From positions 1 through 25,106 of the forward strand of contig JAEXLY010000228.1 of the NCBI GenBank assembly GCA_023444765.1: a stretch of DNA of 25,106 nt. The letters run 5' to 3'. The notes under the pieces are model-generated. The model made no database searches. It had not been told where the DNA came from and was given only the letters and a program-made list of their open reading frames with translations. Position numbers and translations under genes: made by a program. The stretch comes from Pseudomonadota bacterium. Lineage in GTDB: Bacteria > Pseudomonadota > Gammaproteobacteria > Xanthomonadales > Xanthomonadaceae. This document shows positions 13,487-21,330 of this stretch, piece by piece; within the stretch, counting starts at the first letter, position 1; every line of letters starts with the position of its first letter.

Positions 13487-15187
13487 TTATCCGGCGAGCA
13501 GGCGCGACAGCAGCGCCTCGCGGTCGAGGTTCACGGACTCCGAATCGGTGCGCGCGCGATACTCGTAGGTGCCGGCCGCGAGCCCGCGTTCGGACACGAC
13601 GATCCGGTGCGGAATGCCGATCAGTTCGATGTCGGCGAACATCGGGCCCGGACGCAGGCCGCGATCGTCGAGCGCGGTGTCGATGCCCGCGCCGGCGAGT
13701 TCGCGGTACAGGGCCTCGGCCGCGGCCGCCACCCCGGTGTTGCCCTTGGGATTGATCACGCACACCACCGCCTGCCAGGGGGCCATGGGCGCGGGCCAGA
13801 CGATGCCCGATGCGTCGTGGTTCTGTTCGATCGCGGCAGCGACGATGCGCGACACGCCGATGCCGTAGCAACCCATCGCCGGGTGCACGGCCCTGCCGGC
13901 CTCGTCGAGCACGGTGCACTGCATCGATTCGGAATAGCGCCGCCCCAGCGCGAACACGTGGCCGACCTCGATGCCCCGCGCGAGCGCGAGCGTGCCCCGG
14001 CCGTCGGGCGAGGGATCACCGGCGACCACGTTGCGGATATCGGCCACGAGGTCGGGTTCGGGCAGGTCGCGGCCCCAGTTGACGCCGGCGATGTGGAAGC
14101 CGTCCTCGTTGGCGCCCACGACGAAATCGGCCATGGCCGCCACGGCCCGGTCCGCGATGATGCGGATCGGCCGCTTCGCACCGATGGGGCCGAGGAAGCC
14201 GGGGTCGGCGCCGAGGTGCGCGCGGATCTCCGCCTCGGTGGCGAGCCGGTAGTCGGCCATGCCCGGCAGCTTCGCGAGCTTGATCTCGTTGACCAGGTGG
14301 TCGCCGCGCACCAGCGCCAGCACGAAGCCGTCATCGCCCCACAGCGCCACCGACTTGGCGGTGCGCTGCAGCGCGATACCCAGCAGGGCGGCCACGTCCT
14401 CGCAGGTCTTCTGGGTGGGCGTTTCCACCTTGCGCAGGTCCTCGCAGGCCGGCGCGCGTTCGCCGGGCGCCACCGCCTCGGCCAGCTCGACGTTGGCCGC
14501 GTAGTCCGAATCATGCGAGAACGCCAGCGCGTCCTCGCCCGAGTCGGCCAGCACGTGGAACTCGTGGGAGGCACTGCCGCCGATCGCGCCGGTGTCTGCC
14601 GCCACCGCGCGAAACTTCAGCCCGAGGCGGGCGAAGATGCGCGTGTAGGTGTCGTACATGTTGCCGTACTCGCGCTGCAGGTCCTCGTCGCTGACGTGGA
14701 ACGAGTACGCGTCCTTCATGATGAATTCGCGTGCGCGCATCACCCCGAAGCGGGGACGGATCTCGTCGCGGAACTTCGCCGTGACCTGGTACAGGTTGAC
14801 CGGCAGCTGCTTGTAGCTGGCGAATTCCTGGCGGAAGAAGTCGGTCACCGCCTCCTCGGCGGTCGGGGTGAAACAGTAGTCCTGCTCCTTGCGGTCGCGG
14901 ATCTTGAGCAGTTGCGGACCGAACTTCTGCCAGCGCCCGGTCTCCTCCCACAGCTCCTTGGGCTGCACCGACGGCATCGCCATCTCGATCGCCCCGGCGC
15001 GGTCCATCTCCTCGCGCACGATCGCCTCGACCTTGCGCAGCACCCGCAGCCCGAGCGGCGACCAGGTGTACAGGCCCGCGGCCAGGCGCCGTACCATGCC
15101 CGCCCGCAGCATCAGCTGGTGGCTGACGATCTCGGCATCGGCGGGGGTTTCCTTTTCGGTACGGAGGTGGAACTGCGACAGGCGCAT
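13487..15187 (-). CDS. proS: Prolyl-tRNA synthetase
   Basis: Bacterial-type class IIa ProRS, 566 residues, the usual size with the editing insertion. It charges tRNA-Pro with proline and clears mischarged Ala-tRNA-Pro through the INS domain. Class II motif 2 is visible as KFRDEIRPRFG (R140 at its core) with REFIMKDAYSFH; the YbaK-like insertion spans about residues 225-400 (TAKSVALWGDDGFVLALVRG, GVNWGRDL); motif 3 is GCYGIGVSRIVAAAIEQNHD; the C-terminal anticodon-binding domain ends with DREALLSRLLAG. The ATG at 15187 gives the standard N-terminus MRLSQF. It follows two DUF4124-type genes on the same strand after 63 nt and may be cotranscribed with them. Confidence 0.97.
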   Translation of the reverse strand: MRLSQFHLRTEKETPADAEIVSHQLMLRAGMVRRLAAGLYTWSPLGLRVLRKVEAIVREEMDRAGAIEMAMPSVQPKELWEETGRWQKFGPQLLKIRDRKEQDYCFTPTAEEAVTDFFRQEFASYKQLPVNLYQVTAKFRDEIRPRFGVMRAREFIMKDAYSFHVSDEDLQREYGNMYDTYTRIFARLGLKFRAVAADTGAIGGSASHEFHVLADSGEDALAFSHDSDYAANVELAEAVAPGERAPACEDLRKVETPTQKTCEDVAALLGIALQRTAKSVALWGDDGFVLALVRGDHLVNEIKLAKLPGMADYRLATEAEIRAHLGADPGFLGPIGAKRPIRIIADRAVAAMADFVVGANEDGFHIAGVNWGRDLPEPDLVADIRNVVAGDPSPDGRGTLALARGIEVGHVFALGRRYSESMQCTVLDEAGRAVHPAMGCYGIGVSRIVAAAIEQNHDASGIVWPAPMAPWQAVVCVINPKGNTGVAAAAEALYRELAGAGIDTALDDRGLRPGPMFADIELIGIPHRIVVSERGLAAGTYEYRARTDSESVNLDREALLSRLLAG

Positions 15188-15250
15188 CGTCGGGCTCGGA
15201 ACGGCGGGACGCGCATTCTGCCATGCGTGCCGCGCCGGTTCCGGTCGCGG

Positions 15251-15550
15251 TCAGCGCGCGGCTTCGACCGCGGGATCGGGATCGATGACGTTGCGCCGCT
15301 CCAGCGCGGCGACGTCCACTACCGTGTAGGGGCGCCCCTGGGGCGGTATGTCGGTGATCTGGACGATGCCGGCGTCATCGCGCCAGCGGTACAGCGTCGG
15401 TCCGGCCTGGGCTCCGGCGGCCGCGCCGGCCCCGGGCGTCGCGGAAGCCTCCGGCGGCTGCGCGGGCGTGGATTGCGGTTCGCGCGCCAGCCACCAGGCC
15501 AGCGCGCCTGCGCCGAGGATGCCTGCGACGATCGCCCAGGCCGTGCGCAT
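15251..15550 (-). CDS. Small membrane-anchored DUF4124-like protein
   Basis: A 99-residue protein with one N-terminal hydrophobic helix (about residues 4-21, AWAIVAGILGAGALAWWLA), likely an uncleaved anchor, a Pro/Ala-rich linker, then a short C-terminal module LYRWRDDAGIVQITDIPP, which matches the DUF4124 pattern (Y-W-x-D-x-x-G-x-x-x-x-x-D-x-P-P). The function is unknown; the module is periplasmic if the helix is the anchor. The start ATG at 15550 lies 3 nt after the stop of the preceding gene, which carries the same type of module. Confidence 0.75.
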   Translation of the reverse strand: MRTAWAIVAGILGAGALAWWLAREPQSTPAQPPEASATPGAGAAAGAQAGPTLYRWRDDAGIVQITDIPPQGRPYTVVDVAALERRNVIDPDPAVEAAR

Positions 15551-15553
15551 CGC

Positions 15554-15955
15554 TCAGGTGGACGGCGAGCCGGTCGGGGTGCAGTAGGTCTTGACCGCGG
15601 CGTTGGCCAGTTCCAGCTGGCTGGCCCGCTCGGCGTCGTTGAGCGCGCGGCCCGGCTTGCCTTCGCTGTCGGCCTCGTACACCGGGCGACCGCTGCCCAG
15701 CGCGGCGAGGTTGGCCTTCGCCACGGCGCAACGGTCGTTCTCGTCCACGCCCGGGGTCGCGGTCGCGGTCGCCTGCACGCCGCCGGCGCGATCGCCGCTC
15801 ATGACGCGCTGCTGGTAGCTGCCTTTCGCTGGCGGCGTCTGCGAGTAGTGGGTGACGCCGTTGGCGTCTTTCCACTGGTAGACCTCGCCGCCGTGGACGG
15901 CGGATGCAGCCAGCAGGCCGGCGGCGGCGAGCGCCAGGATCGGGAGGCGGTGCAT
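15554..15955 (-). CDS. Secreted DUF4124-domain protein
   Basis: A 133-residue protein with a clear signal peptide (MHRLPILALAAAGLLAASAVHG, cleavage near residue 22) followed at once by a DUF4124 module VYQWKDANGVTHYSQTPPAK, then a variable region with two cysteines (in DRCAVAK and KTYCTPTG) that could form a disulfide. It is probably periplasmic; the role is not known. The start is ATG 15955, with AGGAG 7 nt upstream deciding it; longer frames lack support. It is the first of a pair with the next DUF4124-like gene and may lead a transcript into proS. Confidence 0.85.
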   Translation of the reverse strand: MHRLPILALAAAGLLAASAVHGGEVYQWKDANGVTHYSQTPPAKGSYQQRVMSGDRAGGVQATATATPGVDENDRCAVAKANLAALGSGRPVYEADSEGKPGRALNDAERASQLELANAAVKTYCTPTGSPST

Positions 15956-16110
15956 CGGCAGGCTCCTGGGGGGACGCATTGGTATCCGGCCCGGATTGCA
16001 GCATCGCGCAGGCTGGCACGCAAGCACGGCGCCGCGGAAACGTGAACAGGTGAGCGCCAGGCGCGTCCCGGGGGGAGCGGAGCGCGGCGGGCGGCGGCCC
16101 GGTCTGGCGC

Positions 16111-16116
16111 TACACT
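16111..16116 (+). promoter_or_regulatory. -10 element of a likely leaderless pssA transcript
   Basis: TACACT is 6 nt before the pssA ATG with no ribosome binding site between, the same spacing as before pdxH. The TSS would fall on or next to the start codon. A -35 hexamer is not obvious. Confidence 0.5.
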
Positions 16117-16122
16117 GCCCGG

Positions 16123-16896
16123 ATGGATCATCCGACCCCAGCGCCGCCGCGCGGCCGCGGCATCTACCTGCTGCCCAACCTGTTCACCACGGGCGGCCTG
16201 TTCGGCGGCTTCTTCGCGATCATCGCCGCCTCTCAGGGGCGCTACGGCGCGGCCTGCATCGCCATCTTCGTGGCCGCGATCCTGGACGGGATAGACGGCC
16301 GCGTGGCGCGCCTGACCAATACCCAGAGCGAATTCGGCGTGCAGTACGACTCGCTCGCCGACCTGATCAGCTTCGGCATGGCGCCTGCGCTGGTGATGTA
16401 CCACTGGTCGCTGGTGTCGATGAAGCTCGACGGACCCACGCTGGGCAAGATCGGCTGGCTGGCGGCCTTCCTCTACGCGGCCTGCGCCGCGCTGCGGTTG
16501 GCCCGGTTCAACAGCCAGGTGGGGACGGTGGACCGGCGCTGGTTCGTCGGCCTGGCCAGTCCCGCCGCGGCCGGGCTGATGGCGAGCTTCGTGTGGACCT
16601 GCGACGAACTGGGCTTCGTGGGCGAGGAACTGCGCTACGGCGCACTGGCGGTCACGGTGATCGCCGGCCTGCTGATGGTCAGCCGGCTGCGCTACAGCAG
16701 CTTCAAGGGCAGCGGCACCGGACTGAAGGCCGAGCGGGTGCCGTTCGTGGCCTTGCTGATCGCGGTCGGCGTGCTGATCGCGCTGTGGGTCGACCCCCCC
16801 AAGACCCTGCTCATCGCGGCCACCCTGTACGCATTGTCCGGGCCGGCGCTGTGGTTCTGGCGCCGCCACGAGGGTGCACGCGCGGAGACGCCGTGA
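16123..16896 (+). CDS. pssA: CDP-diacylglycerol-serine O-phosphatidyltransferase
   Basis: Phosphatidylserine synthase, 257 residues, of the CDP-alcohol phosphatidyltransferase family. It joins CDP-diacylglycerol and L-serine, the entry to phosphatidylethanolamine, in the inner membrane. The catalytic pattern D-G-x2-A-R-x8-G-x3-D-x3-D is intact at D58-G59-A62-R63-G72-D76-D80. Several membrane helices follow, e.g. IGWLAAFLYAACAALRLARF, FVALLIAVGVLIALWV and TLLIAATLYALSGPALWFW. It is the integral membrane (B. subtilis-like) type rather than the PLD-type enzyme of E. coli. The start ATG at 16123 is supported by the promoter spacing. Its stop overlaps the next start (GTGA). Confidence 0.95.
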   Translation: MDHPTPAPPRGRGIYLLPNLFTTGGLFGGFFAIIAASQGRYGAACIAIFVAAILDGIDGRVARLTNTQSEFGVQYDSLADLISFGMAPALVMYHWSLVSMKLDGPTLGKIGWLAAFLYAACAALRLARFNSQVGTVDRRWFVGLASPAAAGLMASFVWTCDELGFVGEELRYGALAVTVIAGLLMVSRLRYSSFKGSGTGLKAERVPFVALLIAVGVLIALWVDPPKTLLIAATLYALSGPALWFWRRHEGARAETP

Positions 16897-17216
16897 ACTG
16901 GGATCCGTTCCAGCGCGATGCCCTGGAGGCGATGGGCCTGCGGCTGTACGCGGTGCAGGGCGCGCAGGCGGGTACGGCGGCGCGCGGGGACAGGCCGCGA
17001 GCTGTCGCGCAATCGGGCCCGGAGGCGGCGGCAGCCGGAACGGGCGACGACCCGCTGTTGCACGCGCTGCTGCGCGCCTGCGGCCGGCGGGTCGATGACG
17101 CGGAGGCGCTGGCGTTCTGCCGGTCCCTCGTGCCGCCGGGCGGCCTGCGTGAGGCATCGACGCGCCGTGCGCTGTGGCCGCGGCTGCGAGCCCTGCGGTC
17201 CCGGTCCTCGCGGTGA
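16893..17216 (+). CDS. holD: Probable DNA polymerase III psi subunit (HolD), divergent
   Basis: A 107-residue protein from a GTG that overlaps the pssA stop (GTGA), ending in a stop that overlaps the rimI GTG in the same way. The N-terminus (NWDPFQRDALEAMGLRLYAV) has the pattern of the short psi peptide that binds chi: basic residue, LxxMG and an aromatic, then a variable linker. The C-terminus (STRRALWPRLRAL) recalls the ARxALW segment near the end of E. coli HolD as I remember it. Context supports this: in E. coli holD is directly upstream of rimI. The sequence is short and low in complexity in the middle, so the assignment is an inference from two short motifs and synteny; otherwise it is a hypothetical protein. 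Confidence 0.55.
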   Translation: MNWDPFQRDALEAMGLRLYAVQGAQAGTAARGDRPRAVAQSGPEAAAAGTGDDPLLHALLRACGRRVDDAEALAFCRSLVPPGGLREASTRRALWPRLRALRSRSSR

Positions 17217-17719
17217 ACGCGCTCGCGGTCGACGCCGGACAGGTCCGCGCCGCGCTGCGTCCGATGCGCGAGGACGACCTGGACCGGGTGATGGCGATCG
17301 AGCTGCGCGCCTATCCGTTTCCCTGGACCGCCGGGATCTTCCGCGACTGCCTGCGTGCCGGCTATCCGGCCTGGGTGCTGGTGCAGGACGGCCGCATCAT
17401 CGGCTACGGCGTACTGAGCGTCGCCGCAGGCGAAGCCCACGTGCTCAACGTCTGCATCGATCCGGCCGACCAGGGCCGTGGCTACGGGCGTCGCCTGTTG
17501 CGGGCGCTGGTGCTCGCGGCCCGCGGCCAGGGCGCACAGCGGGTGTACCTGGAGGTGCGCCCCTCAAACCCCCACGCCATCGCCCTGTACCACGACGAGG
17601 GCTTCAACGAGATCGGCCGTCGGCCGCGCTACTACCCCGCGCACGAGGGCCGCGAAGACGCGATCGTCATGGCACGGGAATTGGTGGCCGACGACATCAG
17701 CACGATGCCGCCGCTGTAA
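17213..17719 (+). CDS. rimI: Ribosomal protein S18 alanine N-acetyltransferase
   Basis: A GNAT-fold acetyltransferase of 168 residues. RimI acetylates the N-terminal Ala of ribosomal protein S18 using acetyl-CoA. Visible motifs are LRPMREDDLDRVMAIELRAY with PFPW (substrate loop), GEAHVLNVCIDPADQGRGYG with the acetyl-CoA pyrophosphate-binding QGRGYGRRLL, and the C-terminal NPHAIALYHDEGFNEIGRRP with YYPAHEGREDAIVM. The start GTG at 17213 overlaps the upstream stop; an earlier GTG at 17174 would add 13 residues. It is the third gene of the pssA-holD-rimI unit and convergent with valS. Confidence 0.9.
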   Translation: MNALAVDAGQVRAALRPMREDDLDRVMAIELRAYPFPWTAGIFRDCLRAGYPAWVLVQDGRIIGYGVLSVAAGEAHVLNVCIDPADQGRGYGRRLLRALVLAARGQGAQRVYLEVRPSNPHAIALYHDEGFNEIGRRPRYYPAHEGREDAIVMARELVADDISTMPPL

Positions 17720-17738
17720 CCGCGGCGGCGCGGGCGCA

Positions 17739-17755
17739 GCGGACGGGCCGTCCGC
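17739..17755. terminator. Hairpin between convergent rimI and valS
   Basis: GCGGACGGGCCGTCCGC is an inverted repeat with 8-bp arms around a central G (usable stem about 6 bp with a 5-nt loop), 20 nt after the rimI stop and touching the valS stop codon. No T-run is present. Confidence 0.4.
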
Positions 17756-20694
17756 TACGACAGGCGTGCGCGCTGCGCGGCCAGGGCGCCGTGCTGTGCG
17801 GTCCAGTCGGCCAGGCGCTGGCGCTCCTGCTCCACCACCGCAGCGGGGACCTTGTCGCTGAACTTCGCCAGCTTGGCGGCGCTCTTGTCCTTCTCCGAGG
17901 CCACGCGCGCCAGCTCCTTGTCCAGGCGCGCGCGCTCGGCGTCCAGGTCGACGAGTCCTTCGAGCGGCACGAACAGCTTCAGTTCGCCGACCAGGCCGCC
18001 CGCCGACGGCGGTGGCTCGCCGTCGATGGCGTCGATCCCCGCCAGGCGGTTCAGGAAACGCAGCTGTGCGTCGAAACGGTGCAGGCGCGAGCAGTCGTCT
18101 TCGTTGCCGGCCTGCACCAGCAGCGGCACCTGGCGCGAGGGCGGGACACCCAGTTCGCTGCGGATGCGGCGCAGGGCGGTGACCATGGCCTTGAGCCATT
18201 CGACGTCGGCCTCGGCGCGGGCGTGGTCGCCGCCGAAGTCGGTGGGCTGCGGATAGGGCTGCAGCGAGATGGTGTCGCCCTGGAGTCCCAGGCGCGGCGC
18301 GACCTGCCGCCACAGTTCCTCGGTCACGAACGGAACAAGCGGGTGCAGCAGGCGCAACAGGGCCTCGAGCACGGCCAGCAGGGTGTGGCGGGTACTGTCC
18401 GCGGCCGCGGCATCGCTGCCCTGCAGCGCGGGTTTCGCCAGCTCCACGAACCAGTCGCAGTACTCGTTCCAGGCGAACTCGTACAGGGTCTGCGCCAGCA
18501 GGTCGAAGCGGTAGCTGGCGAAATGCGCCTGCGCCTCCGCGGCGGTCTTCGCCAGGCGCGAGAGGATCCACTTCTCCGTATCGGTCGCCGGCGCATGCGC
18601 GACCGGCGCCACGAAGCCTTCGGTGTTCATCAGCACGAAGCGGGTGGCATTCCACAGCTTGTTGCAGAAGTTCTTGTAGCCCTCGGCACGGCCGAGGTCG
18701 AACTTGATGTCGCGGCCGGGGCCGGCGAGGGCGGCCATGGTGAAGCGCAGCGGATCGGCACCGTGCGCGGCGATGCCCTCGGGAAACTCCTTGCGCGTGG
18801 CCTTCTCGATCTTCGGCGCGTCGGTCGGCTTCATCAGGCCGCTGGTGCGCTTGGCGACCAGCGCGTCGGCGCTGATGCCGTCGATGATGTCGAGCGGATC
18901 GAGCACGTTGCCCTTGGACTTGGACATTTTCTGTCCGTCCTTGTCCCGCACCAGGCCGGTGATGTATACGTCGTTGAAGGCGACCTTGCCTGTCAGCGCA
19001 TCGGTCATCATGACCATGCGCGCGACCCAGAAGAAGATGATGTCGAAGCCGGTGACCAGCACGCTGGTGGGCAGGAAGTCGTCGAAGCCGCGCTCGCGCA
19101 TGGCCGCCTCGTCCGGCCAGCCGAGGGTGCTGAACGGCCACAACGCCGAGGAGAACCAGGTTTCCAGCACGTCCTCGTCCTGGCGCAGCGGCACCTCGTC
19201 GCCGATGCCGCCGCGCGTGCGGGCCTCGGCCTCGTCGCGGCCGACGTACACGTTGCCGTCCGGGTCGAACCACGCCGGGATGCGGTGCCCCCACCAGAGC
19301 TGGCGGCTGATGGTCCAGTCCTGGATGTTCTCCATCCAGTGGCGGTAGGTGTTGATCCAGTTCGGCGGCACGAACTTCACCGCGCCGTTCTCGACCAGCT
19401 CCATGCCGCGCCGCCCGAGCTCGTCCATGCGCACGAACCACTGGTCGGTGAGATAGGGTTCGATCACCTGGCCGCTGCGGTCGCCGAAAGGCTGCATGAT
19501 CGGCTTGGCGTCGACCACCGGCTCGCCGTCCGCGCCGGTCACCGCCAGGCCCTCGGCGGTGATCGCCTCGACCACGCGCCGGCGCGCTTCGTAGCGGTCC
19601 AGTCCGCGCAGTTCCTCGGGCACCAGGTTGACCGCGCCGACGTCGTCCGGGCCGCGTTCGCCGCGCGCGATCGCGCCCGCGATCGCCGCGCTCTCGGCAT
19701 ATGACAGGCCGTCGCTGCGCATGCGCGCCGAGCCGTCCATCAGCGCGTACAGCGGCAGGCGGTTGCGTTGGGCCACGCCGTAGTCGTTGAAGTCGTGCGC
19801 GCCGGTGATCTTGACCGCACCGGAGCCGAATTCCGGGTCGGGATACTCGTCGGTGATGATCGGCACCAGGCGGCGGTGTTCCCTGGGTCCCACCGGGATC
19901 TCGCACAGCTTGCCCACGATCGGCGCGTAGCGCGCATCCGACGGGTGCACCGCCACCGCGCCGTCGCCGAGCATGGTCTCCGGGCGGGTGGTGGCGATGG
20001 AGATGTAGTCGCGGGTCTCGCGCAGCACTTCGTTGCCGTCGGCGTCGCGCTCGACGTACTCGTAGGTTTCGCCGCCGGCCAGCGGATACTTGAAGTGCCA
20101 CATGTGGCCGGGCACCTCGCGGTTCTCGACCTCAAGGTCGGAGATCGCGGTGTTGAGCACCGGATCCCAGTTGACCAGGCGCTTGCCGCGATAGACCAGG
20201 CCCTTCTCGTGCAGGCGGACGAAGGCCTCGACCACCGCGTTGGACGGGCCCTCGTCCATGGTGAAGACCTTGCGCGACCAGTCGCCCGACGTGCCCAGGC
20301 GGCGCATCTGCCGCTCGATGGTGTCGCCCGAGTGCTGCTTCCACTCCCACACCTTGGCGATGAAGCCTTCGCGCCCCAGCGAATCGCGCGTCTCGCCGGT
20401 GCCGGCGATGGCGAGGTTGCGGCTGACCACCATCTCGGTGGCGATGCCGGCGTGGTCGGTGCCCATCTGCCACAGCGTGCGGTAGCCGCGCATGCGGTGG
20501 TAGCGCACCAGCGCGTCCTGCAGCGTGTGCTGGAACGCATGGCCCATGTGCAGGGTGCCGGTCACGTTCGGCGGCGGCAGCAGGATGGTGTAGGCCGGGC
20601 CGTCGCCGCGCGGGGCGAACACGCCCCTGGCCTCCCACTCCGCATACAGGCGGGACTCGAAGTTGCCGGGATCGTACGAGGGCGCGAGGGACAT
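17755..20694 (-). CDS. valS: Valyl-tRNA synthetase
   Basis: ValRS, 979 residues, class Ia. It charges tRNA-Val and edits mischarged Thr. The HIGH motif appears as HMGH (residues 49-52 in PPPNVTGTLHMGHA), the KMSKS loop is intact (about residues 589-593), the CP1 editing region lies between them, and the C-terminal coiled-coil arm (LDAERARLDKELARVASEKD) is present. The start is ATG 20694 (MSLAPSYDPG). Only 6 nt separate it from repeat element D and there is no Shine-Dalgarno sequence; the frame is open upstream through the element to GTG 20775. It is the third gene after pepA and holC, the usual gammaproteobacterial order. Confidence 0.97.
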   Translation of the reverse strand: MSLAPSYDPGNFESRLYAEWEARGVFAPRGDGPAYTILLPPPNVTGTLHMGHAFQHTLQDALVRYHRMRGYRTLWQMGTDHAGIATEMVVSRNLAIAGTGETRDSLGREGFIAKVWEWKQHSGDTIERQMRRLGTSGDWSRKVFTMDEGPSNAVVEAFVRLHEKGLVYRGKRLVNWDPVLNTAISDLEVENREVPGHMWHFKYPLAGGETYEYVERDADGNEVLRETRDYISIATTRPETMLGDGAVAVHPSDARYAPIVGKLCEIPVGPREHRRLVPIITDEYPDPEFGSGAVKITGAHDFNDYGVAQRNRLPLYALMDGSARMRSDGLSYAESAAIAGAIARGERGPDDVGAVNLVPEELRGLDRYEARRRVVEAITAEGLAVTGADGEPVVDAKPIMQPFGDRSGQVIEPYLTDQWFVRMDELGRRGMELVENGAVKFVPPNWINTYRHWMENIQDWTISRQLWWGHRIPAWFDPDGNVYVGRDEAEARTRGGIGDEVPLRQDEDVLETWFSSALWPFSTLGWPDEAAMRERGFDDFLPTSVLVTGFDIIFFWVARMVMMTDALTGKVAFNDVYITGLVRDKDGQKMSKSKGNVLDPLDIIDGISADALVAKRTSGLMKPTDAPKIEKATRKEFPEGIAAHGADPLRFTMAALAGPGRDIKFDLGRAEGYKNFCNKLWNATRFVLMNTEGFVAPVAHAPATDTEKWILSRLAKTAAEAQAHFASYRFDLLAQTLYEFAWNEYCDWFVELAKPALQGSDAAAADSTRHTLLAVLEALLRLLHPLVPFVTEELWRQVAPRLGLQGDTISLQPYPQPTDFGGDHARAEADVEWLKAMVTALRRIRSELGVPPSRQVPLLVQAGNEDDCSRLHRFDAQLRFLNRLAGIDAIDGEPPPSAGGLVGELKLFVPLEGLVDLDAERARLDKELARVASEKDKSAAKLAKFSDKVPAAVVEQERQRLADWTAQHGALAAQRARLS

Positions 20695-20700
20695 AGGGCG

Positions 20701-20795
20701 GTGATTGGTGATTCGTAAGTGGTGATTCGCAAGAGCAGGTTCGTGGCGGGAGGGTGAGCCGCGTTTTCGAATCACCAATCACCAATCACGAATCG
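20701..20795. repeat. Heptad-arm inverted intergenic element, copy D
   Basis: Arm 20701-20735 (GTGATTGGTGATTCG and a decayed repeat) and arm 20768-20795 (CGAATCACCAATCACCAATC and on) are inverted relative to each other. It begins 6 nt before the valS ATG (on the minus strand) and ends 8 nt from the holC stop, so it fills nearly the whole holC-valS gap. Confidence 0.85.
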
Positions 20796-20803
20796 CTGCT
20801 TTC

Positions 20804-21229
20804 CTACATGTCGTACTTGCTGAGCGTCAGTCCCTGCGCCTTGTAATGCTTCCAGCGCTCGCGCAGCGGGCCGCGCGCGGATTCGTCGGCGGGCACCACC
20901 TCGAGCACGCGCTCGAATCCGCCGGCCACGGGCGCATCGCGCAGGTTGATCACCAGCGCGCGCATCGCCGCGTCGGTCTGCGGGTCGGCGATGAGCACGG
21001 GAGTCACCTCGTCGTCCTCGTCGCGTCCGGCGATCTGGTGCGGGATGTACTCGTCCTCGCCCATGTCCCAGAGTAGGTCATCGAGTTCCTCGGCCTGCGC
21101 GGTGTCGCGCGCCAGCACCAGGGTCCACAGCTCGGCCGCGTAGGCCTTGCGCACCAGCTCGCAGACCAGCCGCAGCGGCTGCTCGCGAAAGCGCGGCTTG
21201 GCGATCAGGTAGAAGTCGGCGCGGGGCAT
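20804..21229 (-). CDS. holC: DNA polymerase III chi subunit
   Basis: HolC, 141 residues, of the usual size. Chi binds single-strand DNA-binding protein and pairs with psi in the clamp-loader complex. Recognisable are the N-terminal ADFYLIAKPRF strand, LVCELVRKAYAAELWTLVLA and the WDMGEDEYIPHQIAG loop, followed by an acidic segment and the VINLRDAPVAGGFERVLEVV strand. The start is ATG 21229 (MPRADF). As with valS there is no Shine-Dalgarno sequence; repeat element E ends 6 nt upstream of the start, and the bases before both ATGs (CACCGCCC) are almost the same. The frame is open upstream through the element. Confidence 0.93.
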   Translation of the reverse strand: MPRADFYLIAKPRFREQPLRLVCELVRKAYAAELWTLVLARDTAQAEELDDLLWDMGEDEYIPHQIAGRDEDDEVTPVLIADPQTDAAMRALVINLRDAPVAGGFERVLEVVPADESARGPLRERWKHYKAQGLTLSKYDM

Positions 21230-21235
21230 GGGGGC

Positions 21236-21330
21236 GGTGGTTCGTGAGTGGTGATCCGGAGCGGGGCTGGGCCGGTGCGTCGGCAGCCCGCCGTGCTCTT
21301 GCCGATCACCAATCACCAATGACGAATCAC
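21236..21330. repeat. Heptad-arm inverted intergenic element, copy E
   Basis: Arm 21236-21258 (with TTCGTGAGTGGTGATCCG) and arm 21303-21330 (CGATCACCAATCACCAATGA and on) face each other. It fills the pepA-holC gap; the pepA stop TGA (21327-21329) is part of the outer arm. Confidence 0.8.

Noticed and set aside
13292..16045. A 917-residue open frame on the plus strand opposite proS and the DUF4124 genes
   Set aside because: It mirrors the GC-rich codon pattern of proS on the other strand, is rich in Arg, Gly, His and Ala without any domain, and proS is unmistakable.
16918..20101. Open frames of 928 residues (plus, 16918-19704) and 845 residues (minus, 17564-20101) overlapping rimI and valS
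   Set aside because: Low-complexity Arg/Gly-rich shadows of valS in a high-GC genome; no motifs.
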